Shown here: in pieces, positions 27,108 through 36,432 of the stretch
Position numbering within the stretch: the first letter of the stretch is position 1
Layout: each line of letters starts with the position of its first letter
Source: Sorangium cellulosum
GTDB taxonomy: Bacteria > Myxococcota_A > Polyangia > Polyangiales > Polyangiaceae
Direction of reading: 5' to 3'
DNA length: 64,000 nt
Assembly: GCF_004135735.1 (NCBI RefSeq)
Contig: NZ_CP012670.1
Location: 8,999,501-9,063,500, forward strand
The notes under the pieces: generated by a model
Told to the model about the DNA's origin: nothing
The model's database searches: none
Seen by the model: only the letters and a program-made list of their open reading frames with translations
Made by a program: the position numbers and the translations under genes

Positions 27108-28290
27108 CGGCGGCGTTCGCCCCGGCCGGCTCGATCCCCTGGGCGTCCGGCTGAAGCAGATAGCGCGTGCCCGGGTTCTCGCGGCGCCAGATCACGTGAT
27201 CCATGAAGTAGTGGTGGATGTTCACGGACACGTAGATGGCGGCGAGGTACGGCGTGTCGCCCAGATCGGTCGCCGTCTCGCCGCCGCTCGCGCCCCGCAC
27301 CAGCGCGCCGTCGAGGAGCGCCGGCGCGCCGCGGAGCAGGACCCAGCCGAGGCCGATCGCGGACGCCGCCAGGATCCCCAGCCGGAGGCCGGTCGGCCGG
27401 CCGAACGACGGCGGGCCCTCGGCCTCACGCGACTCGTTCCGCGTGAGGAGCCAGACGAAGTACAGGTACTGCACGGAGTGCAGCGCCGGGATCACGTACA
27501 TCATGAGCCGGTCGAGGCTCGAGTACACCGTCCACAGCCAGATCGTGATGAGAAACCCGGTCAGCGGCCCGAGGGGCGGTATCCGCCGCTCCGCCCGCCA
27601 CGCGCGCACGAGCACCCCGAGCAGCGCGAGCGCGCTCAGCCCGAAGGCCACCCCGGTGAGGAGCTCGAGCCCCGTCGGGTGCGCGATCGACGTGTAGATG
27701 ACCCCCTTCTCGGCGACCTCCCTGCCCGGATCGGCCGGGCTCGCCCACGCATATGCCCAGCCCGCGAAGCAGTGCGCGAGGACCACCTTGCGCTCCAGCG
27801 GGGTGAAGCGGAAGCCGCGCCGCGCCGAGAGCACCGTCAGGACGCCGAAGCCCTGCTTCGCATAATGCCAGCCCACCAGCAGGAACATGAGCTGGATCAT
27901 GAAGCCCATCGTCCGCGCGGAGCCGGTCGCGAGCGCCGCGATCGACCACGCGAGCAGCGCGAGCGGGACCAGGAGCCCGGCGACGAGGTAGCGAGCGCGC
28001 TGCATCGGGGGGAACACGCCGCCGAACGCGCGTCGCCTCACGTCCTTGTAGAACAGGAGGTACGTCACCGCGAAGTGCGGATCGTTGATCACGGACGCTG
28101 CGTGGAACGTCAAGAAGCCCACGGCGAGCTCCGACGCGTCCAGCCCGACGGCCTCTCGGGCGAGCCACGCGAGAGGAAACAGCACGAGCGTCGCGCCCCC
28201 CACGAGCAAGAACTCGATGAGGTGAGCCCGAAAGGTCGCCGGCCGCGACGCGGCAGCGGCGCCCGGCAGCGTCACGCTCGCGGTGGTCAT
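27073..28290 (-). CDS. Polytopic membrane protein with His-rich C-terminal motif
   Basis: A 405-aa inner-membrane protein with around eight hydrophobic segments. Conserved-looking polar patches occur inside or beside helices: FHAASVINDPHFAVTYLLF, VGWHYAKQGFG, and near the C-terminus VNIHHYFMDHVIWR. Several His residues in these patches suggest metal or cofactor binding. I do not recognise the family. The tail after residue ~385 is Gly/Ala-rich and disordered. The gene is alone on its strand; it starts 71 bp after the stop of the gene upstream and ends in a convergent overlap with the fibro-slime gene. Confidence 0.75.
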   Translation of the reverse strand: MTTASVTLPGAAAASRPATFRAHLIEFLLVGGATLVLFPLAWLAREAVGLDASELAVGFLTFHAASVINDPHFAVTYLLFYKDVRRRAFGGVFPPMQRARYLVAGLLVPLALLAWSIAALATGSARTMGFMIQLMFLLVGWHYAKQGFGVLTVLSARRGFRFTPLERKVVLAHCFAGWAYAWASPADPGREVAEKGVIYTSIAHPTGLELLTGVAFGLSALALLGVLVRAWRAERRIPPLGPLTGFLITIWLWTVYSSLDRLMMYVIPALHSVQYLYFVWLLTRNESREAEGPPSFGRPTGLRLGILAASAIGLGWVLLRGAPALLDGALVRGASGGETATDLGDTPYLAAIYVSVNIHHYFMDHVIWRRENPGTRYLLQPDAQGIEPAGANAAATGGSGRSSCT

Positions 28291-28361
28291 GCCGCCAAGC
28301 TACCACGCCACCGGGCAGGCCGGGCGCGCCGGGACTCCGGGGCGTGGGCGCGCCGGGACGG

Positions 28362-28937
28362 TCAGCGCGGCTGCCCGCCCAGGCGGTGGAGGTGGTGCTC
28401 CTCGCCGTTCAAGGTCAAGACGGCCATGAAGCCGTCGCGAGCGAGCGCCTCGTCGAACGGGAACGCGTGCGCGCCCGGGGTGACCGAGGCCTCGACGACA
28501 CGCACGACCTCCGGCTCCGTCGAGGAGCCGGGATAACGGTAAATGTCCAGGCGCAGCCTGCAGTCGCGCAGGATCGTCGCGTTCGCGACGAGCCCGTCCT
28601 CGCCCTCGCTCACGGAGAAGGCGCTCGCGAGCTCTCCTTCGACCGACGATCTCCGGAGCGCCCAGGCGATCTGCTGCATGGCGATCGGGCGGTAGACATC
28701 GAGCAGCATCACGTCCTTGTTCTGCGCCTTGAAGCGCGCCTTGAGCTCGGCCCGGGGGGCGGCGTCCACCCCGCCCCCGATGGTGATGAGATCGAAATCG
28801 CGGGCGTCGAACTCCGCCGCCGCGGCCGGCCCCACGGCGCCGACGGCCGCGTATCCCTGCGCTCTGAGCGCGGCCACGCCGCTATCGAGCGGCTCCCGCT
28901 TCAGGCCAATGATCAGCATCCTCTTCGCGCTCGTCAT
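28362..28937 (-). CDS. Unknown protein, probable Rossmann-like fold
   Basis: About 191 aa. The beginning (RMLIIGLKREPLDSG, then DLITIGGGVD) has the strand-loop-helix rhythm of a flavodoxin- or Rossmann-like fold; the middle and end have no motif I can name. ATG 28937 is chosen over 28949 because GGAGG lies 5 nt before it. The gene follows the NmrA-like gene by only a few bases and is evidently in its operon, so it may act on or regulate the same redox process. Confidence 0.65.
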   Translation of the reverse strand: MTSAKRMLIIGLKREPLDSGVAALRAQGYAAVGAVGPAAAAEFDARDFDLITIGGGVDAAPRAELKARFKAQNKDVMLLDVYRPIAMQQIAWALRRSSVEGELASAFSVSEGEDGLVANATILRDCRLRLDIYRYPGSSTEPEVVRVVEASVTPGAHAFPFDEALARDGFMAVLTLNGEEHHLHRLGGQPR

Positions 28938-28952
28938 CATGCCCTCCATTTC

Positions 28953-29801
28953 CTACTGGAACGCCTTCACATGGCGCTCCAGCCACTCGTCGTACGTCCG
29001 CGCCTTGCGCCCGAGGAGCTCTTCGATCGTCGACGAGGGCGCCTCGCCGTGCCCCGCCCTGATCATCGCGAAGGCCTCGAGCACGGCGCGGATGAACACC
29101 TCGGGGAGCCCCGCCTTCTCCAGCCGCTCGCGGGCGGCATCCTCGGTCTCGTCCACGACCCCGAGCGGCTTGCCGATCGCCTTGCTGATCTTCGCCACCT
29201 GCTCCGCCGTGCTCAGCGCCTCCGGCCCGTTGATCACGTACGCCTTTCCTTCGTGCCCCGGCGAGGTCAACGCCTTGACGGCCACCGCCGCGATGTCGCG
29301 CGGATCGAGGGGCCTCGTCCTGCCCTCGCCCGTCGCGTGGAACACGGCGCCCTGGGTCTTGATCGCGTGGGCCCACTGGAGCGTGTTCGACGCGAACGCC
29401 CCCGGCCGGACCATCGTCCAGGCGACCCCTGACGCCGTGACCCTCGCCTCGGCGTCGATGTGCCAGCGGCCGATCTGGATCGGCGGCTCGCCGGCGACGG
29501 CCGACGACGAGAGCAGCACGATGTGCCGAACGCCCGCCTCCCTGGCCGCGCCGGCCGCGTTGCCGGCGAGCGTCGCCAGGTCGCCGCCCGCGCAGACCAC
29601 GAACGCCCCGCCCACGCCCGCGAACGCGGGCCCGAGCGTCTCGGGCTTCGAGAGATCGCCCTTCACGACCTCGACCGCGCGGCCGAGCTCTCCCAGCCTG
29701 GCCGGGTCGCGCGCGAGGACGCGGACCTTCTGGCCCGCCTCCATGAGCTGCTCGAGCACCGCGCCGCCCACATTTCCTGTCGCTCCGGTCACCAGGATCA
29801 T
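28953..29801 (-). CDS. NmrA-like NAD(P)-binding oxidoreductase
   Basis: A 282-aa atypical short-chain dehydrogenase of the NmrA/QOR2 group. The N-terminus MILVTGATGNVGGAVLEQL has the GxxGxxG dinucleotide site, VLARDP the NADP-type Arg, and VRPGAFASN matches the region after the active site. There is no classic YxxxK, as usual for this group, which includes redox sensors as well as enzymes. GAGGAG lies 7 nt before ATG 29801. First gene of a two-gene operon. Confidence 0.88.
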   Translation of the reverse strand: MILVTGATGNVGGAVLEQLMEAGQKVRVLARDPARLGELGRAVEVVKGDLSKPETLGPAFAGVGGAFVVCAGGDLATLAGNAAGAAREAGVRHIVLLSSSAVAGEPPIQIGRWHIDAEARVTASGVAWTMVRPGAFASNTLQWAHAIKTQGAVFHATGEGRTRPLDPRDIAAVAVKALTSPGHEGKAYVINGPEALSTAEQVAKISKAIGKPLGVVDETEDAARERLEKAGLPEVFIRAVLEAFAMIRAGHGEAPSSTIEELLGRKARTYDEWLERHVKAFQ

Positions 29802-30157
29802 CGATCGCTCCTCTTCGTGTCTTCGTGTCCTGGCGCTCGCCACGTCACCTCCGGGGCGCCGCCGTCGCGCCAGAAAACACTGTAGGAGCGAGCTACGTTC
29901 CTTTGGATTTTGCTCCAATGCGTCGGAACAATTCTGATCCTTTGATGCGCGCGCTCTGCCCGTCGCACGCCGAGATCGGATCTCGCGCGAATTGTGCAAA
30001 GTCGGCACGATCGGAATGGACTGCGCGGCGCGCGATCGTGCCCTCTCCGCGAAGCGAGGGCCTCCAGGGCTGGCCCGGCTTTCGCTACGAGGCCCTCCGC
30101 GGCTCGCCGCCCGCGCGCCGTGCGTGGACGAGGCGAGCGCGCTTGGAGGAGACTGGC
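29802..30157. other. Divergent intergenic region
   Basis: 356 bp between the minus-strand NmrA operon and the plus-strand Cys-rich lipoprotein. Around 29880-29945 it is locally AT-rich (ccttTGGATTTTGCTCC), suitable for promoters in either direction. No clear operator seen. Confidence 0.4.
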
Positions 30158-30538
30158 ATGTTCAAGAGATCGCTTACGGTGCTCGCGCTCGTCCTCGGCG
30201 GCTCCGTGCTCGGCGTCGGCTGCTACGCCGAGGCGCCGAGCGAGGGAGAGGCGCTCGACGAGGCGCAGGCCGCGCTTCAGCTCACCTGCGGCGGCATCAC
30301 CGGCCGCGGCTGTCCCGGCGACAACCGGTGCGTCGACGATCCGAACGACGACTGCAATCCGCGCAAGGGCGGAGCCGACTGCGGCGGCCTCTGCGTGGGC
30401 GCCCCGTGCGGCGGCTTCGCCGGGCTCGGCTGCGAGGAGGGTTACGTGTGCGTCGACGATCCGCGGGACGACTGCGATCCCCTCAACGGGGGAGCAGACT
30501 GCATGGGGACGTGCCTCTACGCCGGCGAGATCCGGTGA
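30158..30538 (+). CDS. Small Cys-rich lipoprotein with two repeats
   Basis: A 126-aa secreted lipoprotein. The signal peptide ends SVLGVGC. The mature protein carries two copies of a ~35-residue module: CGGITGRGCPGDNRCVDDP and then CGGFAGLGCEEGYVCVDDP, each followed by D-DC-P---GGADC and a final Cys. Six regularly spaced Cys per module suggest three disulphides, somewhat Kazal-like. This type is common among predicted surface proteins of myxobacteria. GGAGGA precedes ATG 30158. Confidence 0.83.
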   Translation: MFKRSLTVLALVLGGSVLGVGCYAEAPSEGEALDEAQAALQLTCGGITGRGCPGDNRCVDDPNDDCNPRKGGADCGGLCVGAPCGGFAGLGCEEGYVCVDDPRDDCDPLNGGADCMGTCLYAGEIR

Positions 30539-30595
30539 CGGCGCGCGCCGCGGTGCGGCACGCGCCGCGGCGCCCCCTGGCCCGCCCCGCGCGCG

Positions 30596-31888
30596 TCACT
30601 CGTCGGTGACCGCCTGGATGATCCCGTCGAAGAACTCCGCGCTGCCGACCGCGTCGATCATCCGGTTCCACCCGGGCTCGTCGAACGGGGTCGGCAGCCC
30701 GTGGTTCGTGAGCAGGATCCCGAACAGCTCGCGGCGGCGATCGATCCACAGGAACGACCCCGTGCCGCCGGCCTTCCCGAAGGACCCCTTCCGGAGGCGC
30801 ATCCCGCCGTGGGAGAAGCGCGGGGTCGCGAGCTCCCAGCCATACCCCTTGGGCGTCGACAGGAGGTTCGACAGCGGGGACACGTCGGTGTCCTCCGCCG
30901 AGACCTCCGGCGTCTGGTTGCTCACCATCGCGTCGACGAGGTGGCGGCGCAGGATCCGGGCGCGACCGTGCTGGCCGCCGTTCAGGATCATCTGGCAGAA
31001 GGTGGCGAGGTCCCTCGCGGTCGAGAAGACGCCGTCGCAGCCGACGACGCCGCCGAGCGCGTAATCCTGCTCGTCCTGCACCTCGCCGCGGACCAGGCGG
31101 CCCCGGACCTTGGAATAGCCCGTGGCCGCGGTCCGCGCTCTCAGCGCGGGCGACGGGTTGAAGGTCGTGTCGCGCATGCCGAGCGGGCGCCAGATGCGCG
31201 CCTTCGCGAACGCGTCGAGATCCGTGCCCGCGGCGGCCTCGACCACGCGCCCGAGCAGGCGGTAGGTGAGATCGCTGTAAAGCACCTGCGTCCCGGGCTC
31301 GTACTCGAGCGGCTCCTCGGCCATCCGCCGCCAGGCGCCCTCGCCGTCCGGATCGTGCTGGAGCGAGACGTCGAGCGGCAAGCCGGCCGTGTACCGGAGC
31401 ATGTCGCGCACGGTGATGTGGGCCTTGTCGTCCTCCGCGAACTCCGGCAGGTAGTCGCCGACCGGATCGTTCAGCCCGAGGACGCCGTCCTGCACGAGGA
31501 TCAGCGCCGACGTCGCGGTCGCGACGACCTTCGTGATCGAGAGCAGGTCGAACAGCGTGTCGCGCGTGACCGGCTCGTGCTTGCCGCAGACCCGGGTGCC
31601 GAACGCCCGGTGCGCGACGATCCTGCCCCGCCGCGCGATCAGGGCGACCGCGCCCGGGAAGAGCCCGTCGTCCGCGCGGCGCTGCACGCGCGCGAGGACG
31701 TCCGCGATGCGCTTCGAGCTCATGCCGACGCTCTCCGGCGATCCGTCGGTGAGCTCGCGGCAGGCCGGCGCGTGCGCCTCCGCGACCCGGGTCGACAGGA
31801 CCGTCGGCGCCAGCGCGGCCACCGCCGCCGCACGACCCAGCCCCCGGAGAAGATCCCTGCGATTGAAAGAGTCATGCTCGCTACACAT
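30596..31888 (-). CDS. Tat-exported serine hydrolase (beta-lactamase/PBP4-like)
   Basis: A 430-aa class-C beta-lactamase-fold hydrolase. The N-terminus NRRDLLRGLGRAAAVAAL is a twin-arginine signal. The nucleophile motif SxxK is S117-I-T-K120; YSDLTY supplies the Tyr of the second motif (Asp in place of Asn); FSHGG near residue 360 fits the third. Such proteins act as esterases, D-amino peptidases or carboxypeptidases more often than as resistance enzymes. Longer in-frame starts upstream would not place the Tat signal at the N-terminus, so ATG 31888 is used. Divergent from the FHA-sigma54 activator. Confidence 0.88.
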   Translation of the reverse strand: MCSEHDSFNRRDLLRGLGRAAAVAALAPTVLSTRVAEAHAPACRELTDGSPESVGMSSKRIADVLARVQRRADDGLFPGAVALIARRGRIVAHRAFGTRVCGKHEPVTRDTLFDLLSITKVVATATSALILVQDGVLGLNDPVGDYLPEFAEDDKAHITVRDMLRYTAGLPLDVSLQHDPDGEGAWRRMAEEPLEYEPGTQVLYSDLTYRLLGRVVEAAAGTDLDAFAKARIWRPLGMRDTTFNPSPALRARTAATGYSKVRGRLVRGEVQDEQDYALGGVVGCDGVFSTARDLATFCQMILNGGQHGRARILRRHLVDAMVSNQTPEVSAEDTDVSPLSNLLSTPKGYGWELATPRFSHGGMRLRKGSFGKAGGTGSFLWIDRRRELFGILLTNHGLPTPFDEPGWNRMIDAVGSAEFFDGIIQAVTDE

Positions 31889-32073
31889 CGTCGCTCCTGC
31901 TTCGTAAGCGAGATCGCTCGCGCCGCCGCACAGCCCGCCAGGGGAAGCCTCGCGCGCTATCGATGCCGGCGGCGCGGCTCGCGAGCGGGTGATGAGCAGG
32001 ACGCGTGCCGGGCGGCGCGCCCTCGGGATCCCGCGGCGCGGCCGCGTCGGTCGCCGGCGGCCGCGGCGCCGCT

Positions 32074-32091
32074 CGTGCAATCGTCTGCACG
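32074..32091. promoter_or_regulatory. Inverted repeat, possible operator
   Basis: CGTGCA, a 6-bp spacer, then TGCACG, 60 bp before the activator start. It shares the TGCAC/GTGCA half-sites with the next palindrome 12 bp downstream. Confidence 0.5.
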
Positions 32092-32102
32092 ATGCGCACG
32101 AT

Positions 32103-32121
32103 CCTGCACGATCCGTGCAGG
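32103..32121. promoter_or_regulatory. Palindromic site before the FHA activator
   Basis: Perfect 7-bp arms CCTGCAC and GTGCAGG around a 5-bp gatcc centre, 29 bp upstream of ATG 32151. Additional GCACGAT direct repeats lie between it and the previous inverted repeat. Likely operator or 5'UTR hairpin; the binding protein is unknown. Confidence 0.55.
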
Positions 32122-32150
32122 TCGCCGCACGCCCCGATTAGGATGGGGCC

Positions 32151-33617
32151 ATGGACGAGGGCGCTCCTGGCGACGACGCGCGGGGCTCCTGCCCGCCGCT
32201 GCGGCTCGCGATCGTGGCGGGCAGCACGGTCACCTTCGTGCCCCTGCCGCCCCGCGGCTCCGTCGTGCTCGGGCGCGACGAGGGGTGCGACGTGCGCGTC
32301 GACGATCGCTCCGTGTCGCGCCGGCACGCGGTCCTCCACGTCGGCCCGCCGCTCCGGATCGAGGACCTCGGCAGCGCCAACGGCACCTTCATCGACGAGC
32401 AGCAGGTCGCCGCGCTGACGGCGCGGACCCACCGCCTGCGGCGGCTGTCGCGGGACGGCGCCGAGATCGCCCTCGGCGAGCGGTTCAACCTCGGCGCGAC
32501 GACCATCGCCGTCTGCCGCGCGCCCGCGGCGCCGCCGGTCGAGGAGCCCGACGGCGGCGACGCGCCCGCGGACGTCGTGGTGCGGGCCCCGGCGATGGTC
32601 GCGCTCTACGAGCAGGCCGCCCGCGCCGCCCGAAGCTCCATCAGCGTGCTCATCCTCGGCGAGACCGGGGTGGGCAAGGAGGTGCTCGCCCGGACCGTCC
32701 ACGCGCGCTCGCCGCGGGCCGGCGGCCCCTATGTCGAGCTGAGCTGCGCCGCGCTGCCGCCGTCGCTGCTCGAGGGCGAGCTCTTCGGCCACGAGAAGAG
32801 CGCCTTCACCGGCGCGAGCCACGCGCGCCCGGGCCTGCTCGAGTCCGCCGACGGCGGGACGCTGTTCCTCGACGAGATCGGCGAGCTGCCCCTCGCCTGC
32901 CAGGCCAAGCTGCTCCGCGTCCTCGAGGACCGGAAGGTGCTGCGCCTCGGCGGCCGCGCGCCCCGCCGGATCGACCTCCGCTTCGTGGCGGCGACCAACC
33001 GCGATCTCGAGGCGGAGGTCGCGCGCGGCGCCTTCCGCCAGGACCTCTATTTCCGGCTGAACGGCATCTCGCTGGTCGTGCCGCCGCTCCGCGAGCGCGC
33101 CTGCGAGATCGCCCCGCTGGCCCGCCGGTTCCTCGAGGAGGCGTGCCGGCACCTCGGTCAGCGCAGGGCGCCCCGCATCTCCCCGGAGGCGCTCGCCGTG
33201 CTCGAGGCGTACGCCTGGCCGGGGAACGTGCGCGAGCTGCGCAACGTGATCGAGCGCGCGGCGGTCCTGTGCGCGGGGGACTCGGTCCTGCCCGGCGATC
33301 TGCCGCCGCACCTCCAGGGCGGCGGCTCCAGGCCGCCTCCGGCCGCCGACGCCGTCGCGGCGCGCGCGGCCGGAGGCGAGGACGCCGAGCGCCGCGCGCC
33401 CGCCGACACCCTCGCGCCGCCTCCGCCGGGCGAGGACGCGATAGCGAGGCTCCGGCTCCAGATGAAGGCCGTCGACCGGAGGCGCGTGCTCGAGGCCCTG
33501 GAGCAGTCCGCGGGCAACCAGACGCGCGCGGCGAAGCTCCTCGGCATCTCGCTCCGCACGCTGATCAACCGCCTCGACGAGTACGGCATCCCACGCCCGC
33601 GGAAGCGGCCGCCGTGA
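32151..33617 (+). CDS. FHA-domain sigma54-dependent activator
   Basis: 488 aa. Residues ~25-105 form an FHA phosphothreonine-binding domain (VVLGRDEGCDVRVDD, SVSRRHAVL, GSANGTF). The AAA+ core has Walker A GETGVGKE, the sigma54-contact loop as SAFTGA (first Gly changed to Ser), Walker B GGTLFLDEIGEL and the R-finger region FRQDLYFRLN. A Fis-type HTH ends the protein (NQTRAAKLLGISLRTLINRL). Such proteins activate RNA polymerase-sigma54 when a Ser/Thr kinase phosphorylates a partner bound by FHA. A Ser/Thr kinase gene lies next door, converging on it with a 53-bp overlap. Confidence 0.94.
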   Translation: MDEGAPGDDARGSCPPLRLAIVAGSTVTFVPLPPRGSVVLGRDEGCDVRVDDRSVSRRHAVLHVGPPLRIEDLGSANGTFIDEQQVAALTARTHRLRRLSRDGAEIALGERFNLGATTIAVCRAPAAPPVEEPDGGDAPADVVVRAPAMVALYEQAARAARSSISVLILGETGVGKEVLARTVHARSPRAGGPYVELSCAALPPSLLEGELFGHEKSAFTGASHARPGLLESADGGTLFLDEIGELPLACQAKLLRVLEDRKVLRLGGRAPRRIDLRFVAATNRDLEAEVARGAFRQDLYFRLNGISLVVPPLRERACEIAPLARRFLEEACRHLGQRRAPRISPEALAVLEAYAWPGNVRELRNVIERAAVLCAGDSVLPGDLPPHLQGGGSRPPPAADAVAARAAGGEDAERRAPADTLAPPPPGEDAIARLRLQMKAVDRRRVLEALEQSAGNQTRAAKLLGISLRTLINRLDEYGIPRPRKRPP

Positions 33618-36432
33618 CCGTCCGGGCCGCCGCCGCCTGGATCCCCTGGAGCGTCGCCTCGACGTCGCGCTCCGCGCCGAGGGCGAGCCCCCGCGCCGCG
33701 AGCGTGACCGCGGCGGCCGGATCGCTCCCGGCGAGCGCCTGCTCGGCCGCGCGCTGGTAGAACTCCACGGCGAGCCGCGGCTCGCCGCCCCGCTCGAAGT
33801 GCTCGGCCAGCACCTTGGCGTCGTGCTCCCCCGCCTGCAGGAGCCACTCGGCGGCGAGCCGGTGGCCGAGCGCGCGATCGCGGTCCGGGAGCATCGCGTA
33901 GCAGCCGTCGCGGATCAGCGCGTGCCGGAACGCGTACTCCTCCTCGTCCGAGAAGCGGCCCTGCTCGCGCCGCTCGAGGAGCTCGCGCTCGAGCAGCCAG
34001 GGCAGCCAGTCGACCACGAGGGTCGAGCCCTCCGCGTCGCCGAGCAGGGCGAGCGCGCCCTTCTTCCAGAACGCCTCGCCGAAGACGCTCGCCGCCCGCA
34101 GCAGCCGCCTCGCCTCCGCGGGGATCGCCTCGAGCCTCGCCTCGACCATGCCCAGGATCGTCTCCGGCAGCCTGTCCCCGCGCCCCTCCGCGACCGCCCG
34201 GATGAGCTCCTCCAGGTAGAAGGCGTTGCCGCTCGCGCGCTCGACGAGGGGCGCGATCTCCGAGGCCGGGAGCCCGTCGCCGAGCACCTGCCGGACGAGC
34301 TCCTCGGCGGCGCGGCGCGGCAGCGCGCCGAGCGTCATCTCGTGGAGCTCGCTGCCCTCCCAGAGCACGGGGAAGGCCTGCCGCACCTCGACGCGCGCCA
34401 GGTAGAGCGCCGCGAACGGCCTGTCGCGGAGCTCCCGGAGGGCGCGCGCGATGAGCTTGAGCGACGCCGCGTCGCCCCACTGGATGTCCTCGAGGACGAG
34501 CAGGTAGGGCCCCGCCGCGCACGCCGCCGCCATGAAGTCGAGGTAGGCGAGCGGGATCTGGTCGGCCATCAGGGCCGGGCTCTGGCGCGCCTCGAAGAAC
34601 CTCGGATCGGCCTCGCTCGGGAAGGGGGTCCCGATGATCTCGCCGAGGAATGCGGCCACGCGCGTCCGGTCGGCCGCCTGGGTGCGCGCGACGAGCGAGA
34701 GGAGCCGCTCCCGCTGCGCCGCCGCGGGCTCGCCGCCGGTGATGCCGGCCGCGCCCCGGAGCGCGGAGCCGAGGAGCGAGAAGGGCGACCCCGCGCTCAG
34801 CGAGTCGCCGCGGCCGACCGCGAGGGTGATCGCGGGGTGCCGCTCCCGCAGCGCCTCGATGAGCTCGTACCGCAGGCGGGATTTGCCGATCCCGGGCGGG
34901 CCGGTGATCAGGATGGCCCGGGGCTCGGGCCCGCCGAAGCTGTCCTCGAGGAGCTCGCGCAGGTTCCGGAGCTCCCGGTCGCGGCCGACGTAGGGGCTCG
35001 GCTTGCCGAGGAGCGTCCGCGCGGCGCGGCCGACCTCGCGCTCCTGCAGCAGGTAGAAGATGCCGGGCTGCGCGGCCTCGACCTCGAACCGCGCGTCGAG
35101 CAGCGCCCGGGTCACGTCGTCGACCCGCACGGGCGCCCGCGCGCCCCCCTGCCGCGCCTCCCGCTCGGCGAGGGCGAGGAGCGCGGCCGCGCGGTCCATG
35201 ACCGGCCCGACGGGGAGGCTGCCGGTCTGCTCGGCGCGGCCGGTCGCGAGCACGACGGCGGCCTCCGGCAGGAGCTCGCCGAGCGACAGGGCGCACCGCG
35301 CCGCGCGCGCGGCCTGGTCGATCGCGTCGCCGACGCCCGCGAGCGAGAGCAGGAGCGTCCCGTCGGCGAGCGTGTCCACCCGCGCCCCGATCGGCTGCGC
35401 GCTCGAGTGGAGCGCCGTCGCGACCTCGCGGGGCAGCGTGGCGCCGAGCGTGGTGGTCGCGCACGCCGCGGGCGACCGCCGGAGCTCCTTCACCGCCACC
35501 ATCGAGAGCAGCCGGAGCTCGCCCGCCGTGATCGCCTCGTACAGGACGGGCACGGCGGACAGGCGGCTGCCCGGCTCGCGCTCCAGGGCGTCGAGCGCCT
35601 CGAGCAGGGCCGAGCCGTCGCGCGGGCGCCGCTCCGGGTCCTTCGCGAGCATGCGGGCGACGAAGTCGTCGAGCTCCTGCGGCACGTCCGGCAGGAGGTT
35701 GCGCACGCGGGGCGGCTCCTCCATCAGGAGCTTGGCGAGCAGGGCCATCACGTGCTGGCCCTGGAACGCCGGCCTGCCCGTGAGGCACTCGAAGAGCACC
35801 GCGCCCAGCGAGAAGACGTCGGCCCGCGCGTCGAGGCGGTCCCGCTCGCCCGTGGCCTGCTCCGGCGCCATGTACCCCGGGGTCCCCATCACCGAGCCGG
35901 TCTGCGTCAGCTCCCCGATGGTGCGCCGCATCCGGGCGATGCCGAAGTCGAGCACCTTGAGGCCCGAGACCTCTCCCCCCACGAGCAGGAGGTTGCTCGG
36001 CTTGACGTCGCGGTGGACGATGCCGAGCGCGTGCGCCGCCCCGAGCGCCTCGGCGGCCGCGCGGAGGAGGGCGAGGCTCTCCTCGAGGTCGAGCCGTTGC
36101 CGGGCGAGGCGCTGCTCGAGGCTCTCCCCGTCGAGCCATTCCATGGCGAGGTAGGGCGCCCCGTCGGCGGTGACGCCGTGCGCCACGTGCCGGACGATCC
36201 TCGGGTGGTCGAGCTCGGCGAGGATCCGGGCCTCGTGCTCGAAGCGGCCGACGGCGCGCGGGTCCGGCTGCCCGAGGAGCTTCAGCGCGACAGTCGTCCT
36301 CGTGGCCCGGTCGAGGGCGCGGTACACCGTCCCCATCCCGCCGGAGGCCGCGAGGCACTCGATCTCGAAGCGGCGGTCGATGACTGTACCCGGGCGCATC
36401 GGACAGAGGATGCACCGGCGTGGAGCCGTCAT
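33565..36432 (-). CDS. Ser/Thr kinase - cyclase-like - AAA ATPase fusion
   Basis: A 955-aa multidomain protein. Kinase 20-285: loop ASGGMGTVY, K51, HRDVKPSN (140-147), DFG (162-164), APEQ. Residues ~305-460 resemble a class III nucleotide-cyclase domain but lack clear metal Asp residues, so it is probably inactive. An AAA_16-like ATPase follows: YVGRDRELRNL, Walker A GPPGIGKS (511-518), Walker B YLLVLEDIQW. The rest is helical and TPR-like. This is the kinase version of the guanylate-cyclase/AAA/TPR regulators common in Sorangium. ATG 36432 has GGAG upstream; ATG 36399 is an alternative. It converges with the FHA activator, a plausible target. Confidence 0.9.
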   Translation of the reverse strand: MTAPRRCILCPMRPGTVIDRRFEIECLAASGGMGTVYRALDRATRTTVALKLLGQPDPRAVGRFEHEARILAELDHPRIVRHVAHGVTADGAPYLAMEWLDGESLEQRLARQRLDLEESLALLRAAAEALGAAHALGIVHRDVKPSNLLLVGGEVSGLKVLDFGIARMRRTIGELTQTGSVMGTPGYMAPEQATGERDRLDARADVFSLGAVLFECLTGRPAFQGQHVMALLAKLLMEEPPRVRNLLPDVPQELDDFVARMLAKDPERRPRDGSALLEALDALEREPGSRLSAVPVLYEAITAGELRLLSMVAVKELRRSPAACATTTLGATLPREVATALHSSAQPIGARVDTLADGTLLLSLAGVGDAIDQAARAARCALSLGELLPEAAVVLATGRAEQTGSLPVGPVMDRAAALLALAEREARQGGARAPVRVDDVTRALLDARFEVEAAQPGIFYLLQEREVGRAARTLLGKPSPYVGRDRELRNLRELLEDSFGGPEPRAILITGPPGIGKSRLRYELIEALRERHPAITLAVGRGDSLSAGSPFSLLGSALRGAAGITGGEPAAAQRERLLSLVARTQAADRTRVAAFLGEIIGTPFPSEADPRFFEARQSPALMADQIPLAYLDFMAAACAAGPYLLVLEDIQWGDAASLKLIARALRELRDRPFAALYLARVEVRQAFPVLWEGSELHEMTLGALPRRAAEELVRQVLGDGLPASEIAPLVERASGNAFYLEELIRAVAEGRGDRLPETILGMVEARLEAIPAEARRLLRAASVFGEAFWKKGALALLGDAEGSTLVVDWLPWLLERELLERREQGRFSDEEEYAFRHALIRDGCYAMLPDRDRALGHRLAAEWLLQAGEHDAKVLAEHFERGGEPRLAVEFYQRAAEQALAGSDPAAAVTLAARGLALGAERDVEATLQGIQAAAARTVTAAASAGVGCRTRRGG

